Assembly: GCA_023382975.1 (NCBI GenBank)
Contig: JAHDXO010000014.1
Coordinates: 1-64,000, forward strand
Direction of reading: 5' to 3'
Source of the DNA: Pirellulaceae bacterium
GTDB taxonomy: Bacteria > Planctomycetota > Planctomycetia > Pirellulales > Pirellulaceae
DNA length: 64,000 bases
Below are positions 45,772 through 54,911 of the stretch, piece by piece. The number at the start of each line of letters is the position of its first letter. Positions within the stretch are counted from its first letter, which is position 1. The position numbers and the translations under genes are program-made. Under the pieces are notes generated by a model. That model did no database searches and was not told where the DNA came from. It saw only the letters and a program-made list of their open reading frames with translations.

Positions 45772-47640
45772 ATGAAACCGCAATTTCTTTTGCTTTGGGC
45801 CGTCCTTTGTTCTGCCGCGATGCTCGTTGCCGAGGCCGCCGACCGTCCGCAGGTGGATCCGAATCGCAAGGTGGCGATGCGCACGCCTTGGGGGCAACAG
45901 GTGACGGCGGAGAACGCGTGGCAGGAGTATCCTCGGCCGGCGCTGGCACGCAAGCAGTGGGTCAATCTGAACGGCCATTGGGAATACGCCGTGACCAGCG
46001 CAGACGCAAGCTCGCCTCCGCAGCAGTGGGATGGCAAGATCCTGGTGCCCTTCGCCATCGAATCGCCGTTGTCCGGTGTCGAGAAGCGATTCGCGCCGCA
46101 AGACGTGCTGTGGTATCGCCGCACGGTGCCAATCGAAAAGCACGCGGGGAAACGCTACCGATTGAACTTCGAAGCAGTCGATTATCAATCCACCGTCTGG
46201 GTCAACGGAGTCGAGGTCGGACGCCACACGGGCGGCAACCTGCCGTTTTCGTTCGACGTCACCGACGCGATCCGGTCCGGCGAGAACACGTTGGTGGTGC
46301 GAGTCACCGACTCGACCGACACGCACGGTGCGTACCAACTTCACGGCAAGCAGGTGCTCGAACCCGGCGGGATTTGGTACACGCCCGTCTCGGGTATCTG
46401 GCAGACGGTCTGGATGGAAGAACTGCCCGAGACGCATCTCACCGGCCTGAAGATCGTGACCAAGATCGACGGCACCGTGTCGTTGCAGATCGCGACCAGC
46501 CGGAACGAGCCGAATCTTGCCGTAGGTCTGCGCGCCTCGCTCAACGGCCGAGTAGTGGCGGAAACCTCGGGCGCTGCCGGTTCGCGGACGTTGAAAATCG
46601 CCGAGCCGCAACTCTGGTCGCCCGCTGCGCCCACTTTGTACGACTTGGACATCACGGTCGGCGACGACATCGTGAAGTCGTATTTCGGCCTGCGCGAAAC
46701 GGGCATCACGAAGGACGGGGAAGGCCACCTGCGGTTCACGCTCAATGGCCAGCCGATCTTCCCGTGGGGCACGCTGGACCAAGGCTGGTGGCCCGACGGA
46801 CTGCTGACACCGCCGTCCGACGAGGCGATGGCGTCCGACATCCAATTCCTGAAAGAGGCTGGCTTCAACACGATCCGCAAGCATATCAAAGTCGAGCCGC
46901 GGCGCTACTACTATCACTGCGACCGACTGGGCGTCATGTTGTGGCAGGACCAAGTCAGCTCGGGTACGGGCAAGCGGCGCGGCAGCGAGTCGTCCAGCGC
47001 CGAGTGGACGCGGCTGAAACCCGACCCCGTCGACGCCGTGTGGCCCGATGCCGCTCACCAGCAGTTCATGGCCGAACTGAAGACCATGATCGACACGCTG
47101 CACAATCATCCCAGCATCGTCCAATGGGTGCCCTTCAACGAAGCCTGGGGCCAGCATCGCACGATGGAGGTGGGCCAATGGACCGTGGCCTACGATCCCA
47201 CGCGGCACGTGAACATCGCCAGCGGCGGCAACTGGTTTCCTGTCGGCCACATCGTCGATCATCACCAGTATCCGCATCCGGGCTTCCCGTTCGACCTGGG
47301 CGCGGGTGGCCGGTTCGATGGTTTTGTCAAGGTGGTCGGCGAACTGGGCGGCCACGGTTTCCCGGTCGAGGGTCACCTGTGGAACCCCAACACGCGCAAC
47401 TGGGGCTACGGCGGATTGCCGAAGGACAAGGACGAATGGCTTGAGCGATACCGCACCTCGATCCGCATGCTGGCCGAACTGAAGCAACAGGGCATCGCCG
47501 CCGGAATCTACACCCAGACGACCGACGTCGAAGGCGAAATCAACGGCCTGATCACGTACGACCGCCAAGTCCACAAGATTCCGGCGGAACAGCTCGCGGA
47601 AATTCACGCGGTTCTGTTCGCCTCGGAGAGGGAGAACTGA
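45772..47640 (+). CDS. Secreted glycoside hydrolase family 2 protein
   Basis: 622 residues from MKPQFLLLWAVLCSAAMLVAEAAD, a signal peptide, with TTGGAGCAAC before the ATG. The GH2 sugar-binding domain reads WVNLNGHWEYAV..DVLWYRRTVPI..NFEAVDYQSTVWVNGVEVGRHTGGNLPFSFDVTD. In the TIM barrel the acid/base Glu is E457 in PFNEAWGQ, and the candidate nucleophile is E524 in VVGELGGHG. It is a beta-glycosidase acting in the periplasm; galactosidase, glucuronidase or mannosidase activity cannot be decided. The next two genes are sulfatases in the same direction, suggesting a polysaccharide utilisation cluster. Confidence 0.9.
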   Translation: MKPQFLLLWAVLCSAAMLVAEAADRPQVDPNRKVAMRTPWGQQVTAENAWQEYPRPALARKQWVNLNGHWEYAVTSADASSPPQQWDGKILVPFAIESPLSGVEKRFAPQDVLWYRRTVPIEKHAGKRYRLNFEAVDYQSTVWVNGVEVGRHTGGNLPFSFDVTDAIRSGENTLVVRVTDSTDTHGAYQLHGKQVLEPGGIWYTPVSGIWQTVWMEELPETHLTGLKIVTKIDGTVSLQIATSRNEPNLAVGLRASLNGRVVAETSGAAGSRTLKIAEPQLWSPAAPTLYDLDITVGDDIVKSYFGLRETGITKDGEGHLRFTLNGQPIFPWGTLDQGWWPDGLLTPPSDEAMASDIQFLKEAGFNTIRKHIKVEPRRYYYHCDRLGVMLWQDQVSSGTGKRRGSESSSAEWTRLKPDPVDAVWPDAAHQQFMAELKTMIDTLHNHPSIVQWVPFNEAWGQHRTMEVGQWTVAYDPTRHVNIASGGNWFPVGHIVDHHQYPHPGFPFDLGAGGRFDGFVKVVGELGGHGFPVEGHLWNPNTRNWGYGGLPKDKDEWLERYRTSIRMLAELKQQGIAAGIYTQTTDVEGEINGLITYDRQVHKIPAEQLAEIHAVLFASEREN

Positions 47641-47655
47641 AGGGGAACCCAATCC

Positions 47656-49092
47656 ATGCATCGTCAATCGCTCCTTGCGGCTCTCGGACAACTCTTGAGC
47701 GGGCTGGCCGTCTTGGTCGTGCTGGCGGCCCCGGCCGCCCCGGCCGCCTCGGCCGAACGGCCGAACCTGGTGGTCGTCTTCATCGACGACATGGGCTGGT
47801 CGGACTTGTCGTGTTTCGGCGGGACGCGGACGAAGACCGAGCATATCGACCGTCTGGCGGCCGAGGGCCTGCGGTTCACGAACTTCTACGTGAATGCACC
47901 CATCTGTTCGCCCTCGCGCGTGGCGCTGGCCACCGGCCAGTATCCGCACCGCTGGCGCATTTCGTCGTACCTGAACAACCGCCAAGACAACGCGCGTCGC
48001 GGCATGGCCCAGTGGCTCGATCCCGCGGCCCCGATGCTGGCTCGCCAGTTGCAGCAGGCCGGTTATGCTACGGGGCATTTCGGCAAATGGCACATGGGCG
48101 GCCAACGCGACGTGGACGATGCGCCGCCGATCGCCGCGTACGGATACGACCGAAGCCTGACGAATTTTGAAGGCATGGGCGCCAAACTGCTGCCGCTGAC
48201 GATGCGGCCCGGCTGGCAGAAGCCCGGCAGGATCTGGCAGGACGCGGTTCGACTGGGCGAGCCGGTCACCTGGATGCAACGGTCGCATATCACCGAAGGT
48301 TTCGTCGCAGCGGCGCTCGATTTCATCGGAGACGCGCAACGGGCCAAGAAGCCGTTCTACATCAATCTGTGGCCCGACGACGTTCACGGCCCGTGGTTCC
48401 CGCCTGTCGAGAAGTGGGGTGACGACAAGCGGGCGCTGTACTACGCCGTGCTCGATACGATGGACGAGCAACTCGCCCCGTTGTTCGACCGCATCCGCGA
48501 CGACCAGGCGCTGCGCGACAACACGCTGATCGTGCTCTGCTCGGACAATGGCCATGAACACGGCGCGGGCTCGTCCGATCCGCTGCGCGGCGCCAAGACT
48601 TGGCTGTACGAAGGCGGCATCCGCTCGCCGCTCATCGTCTGGGGACCGGGAATGCTCGCCGACGGCGTGGCCGGCACGGTCAACAACGATTCCGTTTTCT
48701 GCGCGCTCGACGTGAACCGGTCGCTGTATGAAATCGCCGGAGTCGCTCCTCCCGCCAACATGACACTGGACGGCGAGAACCTGGCCGACACGATGCTCGG
48801 CCGAGCGAAGGACAGCCGCAGAGCACCGATCTTCTGGCGACGGCCTCCCGACCGGCCTGGATTTGTGCCCGACTTCGACGAAGATAATCCCGACCTCGCC
48901 GTTCGCGACGGTCGATGGAAATTCACCGTCAACCACGATGGCTCGATGCCGCAATTGTTCGACCTGGACGCGGACCCGTCCGAAACTCGCAACCTGGCGG
49001 ACCAGCATCCGCAGATCGCCGAACGATTGAAGAAGCTGGTGGTCGAATGGAATGCCACGCTGCCGAAGGACTTGAGCGACCCGACCTATTAG
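47656..49092 (+). CDS. Secreted sulfatase (motif CSPSR)
   Basis: 478 residues with a signal peptide (MHRQSLLAALGQLLSGLAVLVVLAAPAAPAASA). Metal-binding VVVFIDDMGWSDLSCFGGTRTKTEHIDR is followed by the classical site C84-S-P-S-R88 in NAPICSPSRVALATGQYPHR. HFGKWHMGG and IVLCSDNGHEHGAG are present. It starts 15 bases after the GH2 stop, so the two are one operon. It removes sulfate from a carbohydrate outside the cytoplasm. The Cys requires conversion to formylglycine. Confidence 0.94.
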   Translation: MHRQSLLAALGQLLSGLAVLVVLAAPAAPAASAERPNLVVVFIDDMGWSDLSCFGGTRTKTEHIDRLAAEGLRFTNFYVNAPICSPSRVALATGQYPHRWRISSYLNNRQDNARRGMAQWLDPAAPMLARQLQQAGYATGHFGKWHMGGQRDVDDAPPIAAYGYDRSLTNFEGMGAKLLPLTMRPGWQKPGRIWQDAVRLGEPVTWMQRSHITEGFVAAALDFIGDAQRAKKPFYINLWPDDVHGPWFPPVEKWGDDKRALYYAVLDTMDEQLAPLFDRIRDDQALRDNTLIVLCSDNGHEHGAGSSDPLRGAKTWLYEGGIRSPLIVWGPGMLADGVAGTVNNDSVFCALDVNRSLYEIAGVAPPANMTLDGENLADTMLGRAKDSRRAPIFWRRPPDRPGFVPDFDEDNPDLAVRDGRWKFTVNHDGSMPQLFDLDADPSETRNLADQHPQIAERLKKLVVEWNATLPKDLSDPTY

Positions 49093-49205
49093 GTCGCGCC
49101 GAATCGGGTCGGAGGTCGTTTTCGTTGGAGTTCACGATTCATCGTGTTTGCAAACGGCTTTCGGCCCCTTGGATCGCAAGAGCCATGCACAACAGGAAAC
49201 CTGCC

Positions 49206-51239
49206 ATGAAGTATCTGCTCGTCCTGCTCGCGTCGCTGGGGGCCTTCTGCACGTTCTGCGGTCTGGTTACCGCCGCCGAGCCCAAGCCGAACATCCTGGT
49301 CATTCTGACCGACGATCTCGGCTTCTCGGACATCGGTTGCTACGGGTCGGAGATCGATACGCCGAACCTGGACCGACTGGCCGCGGCCGGTCTGCGGTTC
49401 ACGCAGTTCTACAACACGGCCAAGTGCCATTCGTCGCGAGTGAGCTTGCTGACCGGCCGGTGGTGCCGGCAAGCGGGTGACGAGAGCCTGCAACGGGCCG
49501 TCACGATCGCCGAGGTTCTCGCGCCTGCCGGCTACTTCGCCGCGATGTCCGGCAAGTGGCACCTGAGCAAGCAGCCGACCGACTTCGGATTCCAACGCTA
49601 TTTCGGGCACCTATCGGGCGCGTGCAATTACTACCGGGGCGACAAGACCTTCCGTCTGAACGGTCAGCCGTGGAGCGTTCCGGAGCAAGGCTTCTACACG
49701 ACCGTCGCCAACGTGGACTACGCGTTGAATTTCCTTGGCGAGGCCCGCGAGGCCAGTCAGCCCTGGTTCCTGTACGTGGCGTTCAACGCGCCGCACGCGC
49801 CCTTGCAGCCGCTGGAGGCCGACTACAAGAAGTACTTGGGTCGCTACGACGAGGGCTGGGATGTCATGCGGGCCGCGCGAGCGGCGAAACAGCAGCAGAT
49901 CGGGCTATTCGGCCAGGACGTCCAGCCCGCGCCGCGCCCGGAACACATTCCCGCATGGGACTCGCTCTCGCCGGAGATTCGCGACTGGGAATCTCGCCGC
50001 ATGGCCGCCTATGCAGCGATGATCGACCGCGTGGACCAGGAACTCGGACGCTTGCTCCGCGATGTCCAGCAACATGGCGAGTTGGACAATACCCTGATCC
50101 TGTTCTTCTCGGACAACGGAGCGTGTCCCTACGATCGGCGCAGCATCGGCACGGACCGCCAACCGTTCGAGCCCGACGTGACGTGGAGCGACAGCACCGG
50201 GTGGGCGTGGGCGCGCAATACACCCTTCCGCTACTACAAGCAAAACCAGTTCGAAGGCGGCATCGCGACGCCGGCCATCGTGCATTGGCCTGCCGGTCTG
50301 AAGACGGCGCCGGGCTCGCTGGTCCATCGGCCCGCCCACCTGGTCGACGTGTTGCCGACACTGGCCGAAGTCAGCGGCGCCGCCCTGCCCGAATCCTGGC
50401 CGGATCGCGAGCTGTCGCCGCTGGCCGGCGTCTCGCTCGCTCCGGTCTTCGCCGGACGAACCAGCAGCCCGCGTCCACCCATTCATCTGTTGTTCAGCAA
50501 CGACCGCGGTTTGCGCGACGGCGATTGGAAGCTGGTCAGTTTCCGCGGCCAACCGTGGGAACTGTACAACTTGGCCGAAGACCGAACCGAGCTGCATGAT
50601 CTGGCCGGGCAGCATCCGGAGATCGTTCAGCGCATGGCTCAACAATGGCACGAGATGACGGAAAATGTGTTGCAGGCACCCGCTCGCGAGTGCGCCCCGG
50701 TCGCGGCGACTGCGACCGGGCAGCGTCATCCCGAATGGACCGATTTCACTCGTGCCGACGCCGGCGGCGAGCCGCGAACGGCGGGCCAGGGCCGTGCGAA
50801 ACGGGCCCAACAAGCCGGTGCGAGCGACGACCGTGCCGGATTGCCTCGCGCCCGCGTCGGCACGAAGCTGACGGTCGAATCCGGTCAATGGGTGCTCGAG
50901 TGCCGCGGCGACGATCCCGGGCTCGCGTTCGACCGTTTGGCGGAGGTGGCCGAGGGAGGACCGTACACGCTGACGATCCGGCTGCAGAGCCGCGCCAGCG
51001 GAAGCGGCGAACTGTTCTGGACGACCGACGCCCAGACGAATCTGCCGCAAGGCCAACGTCTTGAATTCGCCGTCAACCACGACGGCCAGTGGCAGGACAT
51101 CGAGCTGAAGATCCCAGAGAGCAAGCCGATGTACGCCCTGCGTCTCGACCCCTGCGCCGGTCCGGGCGAAGTGCGCATCGAAACCCTCACCGTGAAGAAC
51201 GCCACCGGCACAGTCCTGTACGCCTGGCCGCCGAAGTAA
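49206..51239 (+). CDS. Secreted sulfatase (motif CHSSR) with C-terminal beta domain
   Basis: 677 residues from MKYLLVLLASLGAFCTFCGLVTAAE; AGGAAA precedes this ATG, and an in-frame ATG seven codons earlier is possible. Metal-binding LVILTDDLGFSDIGCYGSEIDTPNLDR is followed by C74-H-S-S-R78, with Ser instead of Pro at the third position. SGKWHLSKQPTDFGF and LFFSDNGACPYD follow. After about residue 500 a basic linker leads to a beta-sandwich tail of about 120 residues (GPYTLTIRLQSRASGSGELFWTTDAQTNLPQG), perhaps carbohydrate-binding. It lies downstream of the preceding sulfatase. Confidence 0.93.
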   Translation: MKYLLVLLASLGAFCTFCGLVTAAEPKPNILVILTDDLGFSDIGCYGSEIDTPNLDRLAAAGLRFTQFYNTAKCHSSRVSLLTGRWCRQAGDESLQRAVTIAEVLAPAGYFAAMSGKWHLSKQPTDFGFQRYFGHLSGACNYYRGDKTFRLNGQPWSVPEQGFYTTVANVDYALNFLGEAREASQPWFLYVAFNAPHAPLQPLEADYKKYLGRYDEGWDVMRAARAAKQQQIGLFGQDVQPAPRPEHIPAWDSLSPEIRDWESRRMAAYAAMIDRVDQELGRLLRDVQQHGELDNTLILFFSDNGACPYDRRSIGTDRQPFEPDVTWSDSTGWAWARNTPFRYYKQNQFEGGIATPAIVHWPAGLKTAPGSLVHRPAHLVDVLPTLAEVSGAALPESWPDRELSPLAGVSLAPVFAGRTSSPRPPIHLLFSNDRGLRDGDWKLVSFRGQPWELYNLAEDRTELHDLAGQHPEIVQRMAQQWHEMTENVLQAPARECAPVAATATGQRHPEWTDFTRADAGGEPRTAGQGRAKRAQQAGASDDRAGLPRARVGTKLTVESGQWVLECRGDDPGLAFDRLAEVAEGGPYTLTIRLQSRASGSGELFWTTDAQTNLPQGQRLEFAVNHDGQWQDIELKIPESKPMYALRLDPCAGPGEVRIETLTVKNATGTVLYAWPPK

Positions 51240-51301
51240 AGGCTTGGCGACAAGCACTCCCTGTGAGCGGCATGGCGCTCGCTGCCGGTTTCCGGCCAAC
51301 G

Positions 51302-53032
51302 TCACCCCAACGCTCGCAGCGTGGCCAGCGCCTCGGTCACCTCGTGGCCTTTCTGTTCGATGATGTCCAGCAACTCGGCAGGCGTGCGAGCGTCCTCTTC
51401 CACTTGTTTGTTCGGATTAACGGCTTTCAGGTCGTAGACCGCGTCTTCGATTCCCTCGGCCCGGGCCTGCTGTTCGCGGGCCTCTTTGGTCAGATCCCGG
51501 ATCTGCTGTTCCAGTTCGGCAAGCTGTTTCTTCTTGGGCGACTTGGCCTTCTTCAGTTCCTTCCACTGCTCGCGGGCTCGGTTGGCCGCCTGGGTCTTGG
51601 CGCGCGCCTGCTGTTTGAACGGCTCGGCCTCCGCGGCGGCTTGCTGCTTGCGCTTCACCATGTCGACCGTCCAGCTTCGGTCGCTGTCCTTGCGGTGCGG
51701 CAGCAGCTTGAAGAACTCGTCGAAGCGGTCCAGGGTGAACGGGCTGCGTTTGCCGACTTTCACGTCGGACAGATCGTAGTACCAGATCTGTCGCGTCGGC
51801 TGTCCCTTGTGGAAGAACAGCAGGTTCGTCTTGACACCTGCGCCGGCCGCCGAGAAGACACCGCCGGGCAGGCTGACGATGCAGTACAGGTCGCATTCGT
51901 CCAGCAGCTTTCGTTTCGTTTGGACAAAGGCCGTTTCGTTGGTCCGGAACAACACGCCTTCGTCCAGGACGATGCCGCAACGGCCGGTGGGCGCAAGGCT
52001 GTCGATCACATGCTGCAGGAACAAGACCTGGGTCGCGCCGGTCTTGAAGGCGAACCGCGTTTGGGCCTCTTTGCCTTCCTTGCCGCCGAACGGCGGATTG
52101 GTCATCACGACGTCGAACTGAGCGGGCGCGGTGTGGAACAATTCGTCGCAGACCGCGTCGTTGGTCAGCGTGTTGCCGTGCCACAGGTTCGGCTGGTCGA
52201 TGCCGTGCAGGACCAGATTGGCCAGGGCGATCGGGTAGATCAGGTTTTCCTTCTCGCGGCCGTAGAACGTGTGGTGCTTCAATTGGTCCAGTTCGTCCGG
52301 CGAGCGGATCTTCTCGTTGTTCCGCCCGGCCATGAATTCGTAGGACTGAGCCAGGAACCCGCCCGTGCCGCAGCCCGGATCGTAGACCGTTTCGCCGATT
52401 CGGGGAGCCACCACCCGGACCGCCGCGCGGATGATTTCGCGGGGCGTGAAGAACTGGCCGCCGTCGTTTCCCTTTTCGCCCATCTTCAGCAGCAGGCCCT
52501 CGTAGACCTGGGACAGCGTGAAGACGTGCGTGTCGTCGATCGTGTCGGCCGACAGGTTGTGGACCTTGTCGCAAACGTCGCACAGGTTCTTCTGGGTATC
52601 GATCCGCACCCGCTCGACACCCGACATGACTTCGGAAATCACTTTCTGCCGCGGCGTGGCGCGGGGCTTGTGCTCCAGGTTTCGCAGATGGGGCAGCAGT
52701 TTCTGGTTGACGAATTCCATCAGCTTGCCCTGCGTGACCATCCGTTCCCGCAGCTCGCTGTTCGGCGCCGCCCAGTCCTGCCAGCGGTAGGGCGATTCCA
52801 GGGACGGGGTGAAGTCGATCCCCAGCGCTTCGGCCTCTTCGAATTCCAGCGTTTCCCGTTCGTCCAGGATGCGCAGGAATAGGATCCAGGTCAGTTCCGG
52901 CACGTACTGCATCGCGCCCGCGCAATTGGATCGCCGCATGATGTCACAGATTGCCTTGACCGCGGCGTTCACCGATTGCTGGGAAGCCAGGGATTTGCTT
53001 TCTTTTTTGGGCCGTGGTTGAGTTTTGGCCAT
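51302..53032 (-). CDS. hsdM: Type I restriction-modification methyltransferase subunit HsdM
   Basis: 576 residues. An N-terminal helical domain is followed by the N6-adenine methyltransferase motifs: FFTPREIIRAAV, SAM-binding VYDPGCGTGGFL and catalytic NPPFGG. A C-terminal coiled, Lys/Gln-rich region (about 475-540) and a helical end follow. It methylates DNA with S-adenosylmethionine when joined to HsdS. The only hsdS nearby is truncated, and no hsdR is seen. It is convergent with the sulfatase at 51239. The protein itself appears intact. Confidence 0.94.
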   Translation of the reverse strand: MAKTQPRPKKESKSLASQQSVNAAVKAICDIMRRSNCAGAMQYVPELTWILFLRILDERETLEFEEAEALGIDFTPSLESPYRWQDWAAPNSELRERMVTQGKLMEFVNQKLLPHLRNLEHKPRATPRQKVISEVMSGVERVRIDTQKNLCDVCDKVHNLSADTIDDTHVFTLSQVYEGLLLKMGEKGNDGGQFFTPREIIRAAVRVVAPRIGETVYDPGCGTGGFLAQSYEFMAGRNNEKIRSPDELDQLKHHTFYGREKENLIYPIALANLVLHGIDQPNLWHGNTLTNDAVCDELFHTAPAQFDVVMTNPPFGGKEGKEAQTRFAFKTGATQVLFLQHVIDSLAPTGRCGIVLDEGVLFRTNETAFVQTKRKLLDECDLYCIVSLPGGVFSAAGAGVKTNLLFFHKGQPTRQIWYYDLSDVKVGKRSPFTLDRFDEFFKLLPHRKDSDRSWTVDMVKRKQQAAAEAEPFKQQARAKTQAANRAREQWKELKKAKSPKKKQLAELEQQIRDLTKEAREQQARAEGIEDAVYDLKAVNPNKQVEEDARTPAELLDIIEQKGHEVTEALATLRALG

Positions 53033-53089
53033 GGTGGTCAGATCTCCGTTGCGTGATCAGGTCCGGGCGATACGAAGGTTAATCCCATT

Positions 53090-53360
53090 TGTACCGCCCT
53101 TTCAGGGCTTGATGGTGTTGATGGGGATGCGACCCAGGGCGACGGCAGCGCTCGCGAGGCTCGCGTTGCCTTGCCCTGGGCTATTTTGTTGGGCCCCTTC
53201 GGGGCGGTCGGTGGTGGGATCGTCCGCGATGTTGTTGTTGGTGTTGTCGGCGCGGTTGTCCGGTCCTTCGCCCCGAAGGGGCAGCCACATGATAGCCCAG
53301 GGCAGAGCGCAGCGCCGCCCTGGGTTGCGGGTCGATCGATGTCGAAGCCATGAAAGGGCG
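53090..53360. repeat. Inverted pair of modular GC-rich repeats between hsdM and hsdS
   Basis: The left unit reads CGCCCTTTCAGGGC, ACCCAGGGCG, TGCCCTGGGCTAT and CCCCTTCGGGGC. The right unit carries the same modules in reverse complement (GCCCCGAAGGGGC, ATAGCCCAGGGCA, CGCCCTGGGT, ATGAAAGGGCG). The two units face each other and fill most of the 418-base gap. Related modules occur at 21690-21870. No protein is encoded. Confidence 0.75.
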
Positions 53361-53450
53361 ACACAGAGGACGCCGCGGTCGCCCGCCGGCGCGGCGATGG
53401 TTCAGCGGTTTGGAGTTGGAGCCGTTGGTGATCGCGCATTGCGAGTCCGT

Positions 53451-54236
53451 TCAAAGTTCACCCCGGAATGCCGCACGGAGCAAGGCCGCGGGCATGCGGT
53501 CGATGGATCGCAATTGCTCGCGCGATGCTCGCTCAAGATTGCCGACTAGCTGCTGTTTCACTTCCAGTCCCTCGACAATGGAACGCTGCTCGCCCAATTC
53601 AGGAAGGGGAATCGACAACGAACTTATTTGGCTGCGAGTAATCTTCTTCATGGAGTCGCTGGCTCCCCCTGCCTTTTCTCGCCAGAACCGCGTTACGTAC
53701 AGATACGACAGGTACGTAGCCAGGAATCGTGGATCTATCCTGTGACCCGCCCAAATCCGAATTGTCAGGTCGGACGCGACTGCGCCCGCGGGTTCCCCTG
53801 GAAACATTGCGACACGCCCGACGAGTTCACTGGTGTTGCTGCGGGCGATCAGCACTTCATTGGGAGCCACACGGCATAACGCCGCGTCGTTGGACCACAT
53901 GCGAGCCGCCTTGATTCCCAACGGATCAAACCCACGTTCCGTCAGGCATGCCGTGGTGATTGCCTGAACTTCCGCGTCCCCGGCAGTCGCGATCGACTTG
54001 GATGGCAGCAATTGGCAAAGGTCGCCAATTGTCCGGCGACCGACTTGGTCTAGATCGGTTGAATCGAACACCTCTCTCAGATAGGCGGCGGGGAGGGCTT
54101 GGGCGGCTTCGAGTTGGGCCTGGGCCGCGGCCCGCGCACGCTCCACCGCCGATAACTGCTCCTGCAAAATCCCCGCGATCCGCCGCTGCTCGGGGAAAGG
54201 GGGAGCGGCAATCAAGAAGTCCTCGATCAACTGCTT
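53451..54236 (-). pseudogene. hsdS: HsdS specificity subunit, 5' half missing
   Basis: About 260 codons remain. They begin in the conserved region after the first target-recognition domain (KQLIEDFLIAAPPFPEQRRIAGILQEQLSAVERARAAAQAQL), then a full second recognition domain (RTIGDLCQLLPSKS..SSLSIPLPELGEQRSIVEGLEVKQQL) and the C-terminal helix. The first recognition domain is gone: the homology stops exactly where a 125-base palindrome begins. The frame runs a few codons into that palindrome. A half-HsdS can sometimes dimerise, so residual function cannot be excluded. It lies upstream of hsdM, the reverse of the usual hsdM-hsdS order. Confidence 0.8.
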
Positions 54237-54361
54237 AGCGACCGCGCAGAAATAACTTGAACAAATTGTAGCAGGCACACTCCGTGTGCCGTTCGCGGTT
54301 TACGGGACACGGAGTGTGCCTACTACTTTGGAATTGCACAACTTATTCCTGCGCGGTCGCT
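54237..54361. mobile_element. MITE-like imperfect palindrome at a deletion junction
   Basis: Outer arms GCGACCGCGCAG.AATAA (54238-54259) and the complement ending TTATTCCTGCGCGGTCGC (54339-54360) face each other. An inner pair is GGCACACTCCGTGTGCC against GGACACGGAGTGTGCC, with a 14-base loop. TTAG/CTTAG-like bases lie at both edges. It carries no gene. It abuts a truncated hsdS on one side and a truncated toxin gene on the other. Confidence 0.75.
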
Positions 54362-54411
54362 TAGTCAATGCTTGGCGCGTGGCACCGGCCTTCGACGTCA
54401 ATCGCGTTCAT
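54362..54411 (-). pseudogene. Start of a VapC-type toxin, cut off after a few codons
   Basis: An ATG overlapping the antitoxin stop begins MNAID, the usual opening of a PIN-domain toxin paired with this antitoxin type. The sequence then becomes unrelated, and the frame ends after 16 codons next to the palindrome. The identification rests on position and five residues. Confidence 0.45.
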
Positions 54412-54619
54412 GTAGGTCTTCGCGGGTCCAGCCGCGTCCTCCGAGATGCAGCGGATAATCACGGACGCGGCGTTGGAAACGCTCCCAAGCCGCCTGACGC
54501 TGGTCTGGTTCCGAAACCGGTTCGACCGTGATTGTCACCCGCGTATTTGGAGGCAAAGATACGGGCTCATCGAGTTCCAGCATGCCATCGACCACCGTAC
54601 CACCAATCCGCGCGATCAT
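54398..54619 (-). CDS. Antitoxin-like small protein
   Basis: 73 residues: MIARIGGTVVDGMLELDEPVSLPPNTRVTITVEPV..QRQAAWERFQRRVRDYPLHLGGRGWTREDLHERD. The N-terminal beta part ('G.V..G.L.LDEP..LP.NTRV.VTVEP') and helical, acidic tail ending W-T-R-E-D-L-H-E-R match antitoxins encoded before PIN-domain toxins. GGAGCAGGAAC precedes the ATG. The toxin that should overlap its stop is missing except for a few codons. Confidence 0.7.
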   Translation of the reverse strand: MIARIGGTVVDGMLELDEPVSLPPNTRVTITVEPVSEPDQRQAAWERFQRRVRDYPLHLGGRGWTREDLHERD

Positions 54620-54911
54620 GTTCCTGCTCCATTCTTGCGACATGCCTGACGCCCACAGGCGGAGCAGACCGAAATTCTGCCTGCCGCGGATCGTTCCGAC
54701 TCGGTTCATCAGATTAGCCAATTGTGCCGCCCATGATCGCCGTTGGGTAGCCCCCGCGGGCAATTCGCCGTTCTTCTGCAACGCTCGGCAGGAAGATGGG
54801 AACAAAACTCCGTCGGGGGGCAGCAAGCGTCTGCGAGTGCCGTGACTCCGATTGGAACCGGAAGGACTACCGTTGCCGTTTTCCTTCTGTTGAGGTTTGA
54901 CGGTCGATCAC
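54620..54911. other. Gap without a recognisable gene
   Basis: About 290 bases between the sulfatase stop and the antitoxin start. The frames lack sense. Nothing recognisable was seen apart from the expected promoter of the antitoxin gene. Confidence 0.4.

Noticed and set aside
45751..49008. 1085-codon minus-strand frame opposite the GH2 and sulfatase genes
   Set aside because: Composition is His/Val/Arg-rich with no domain, and the plus strand carries unmistakable enzymes.
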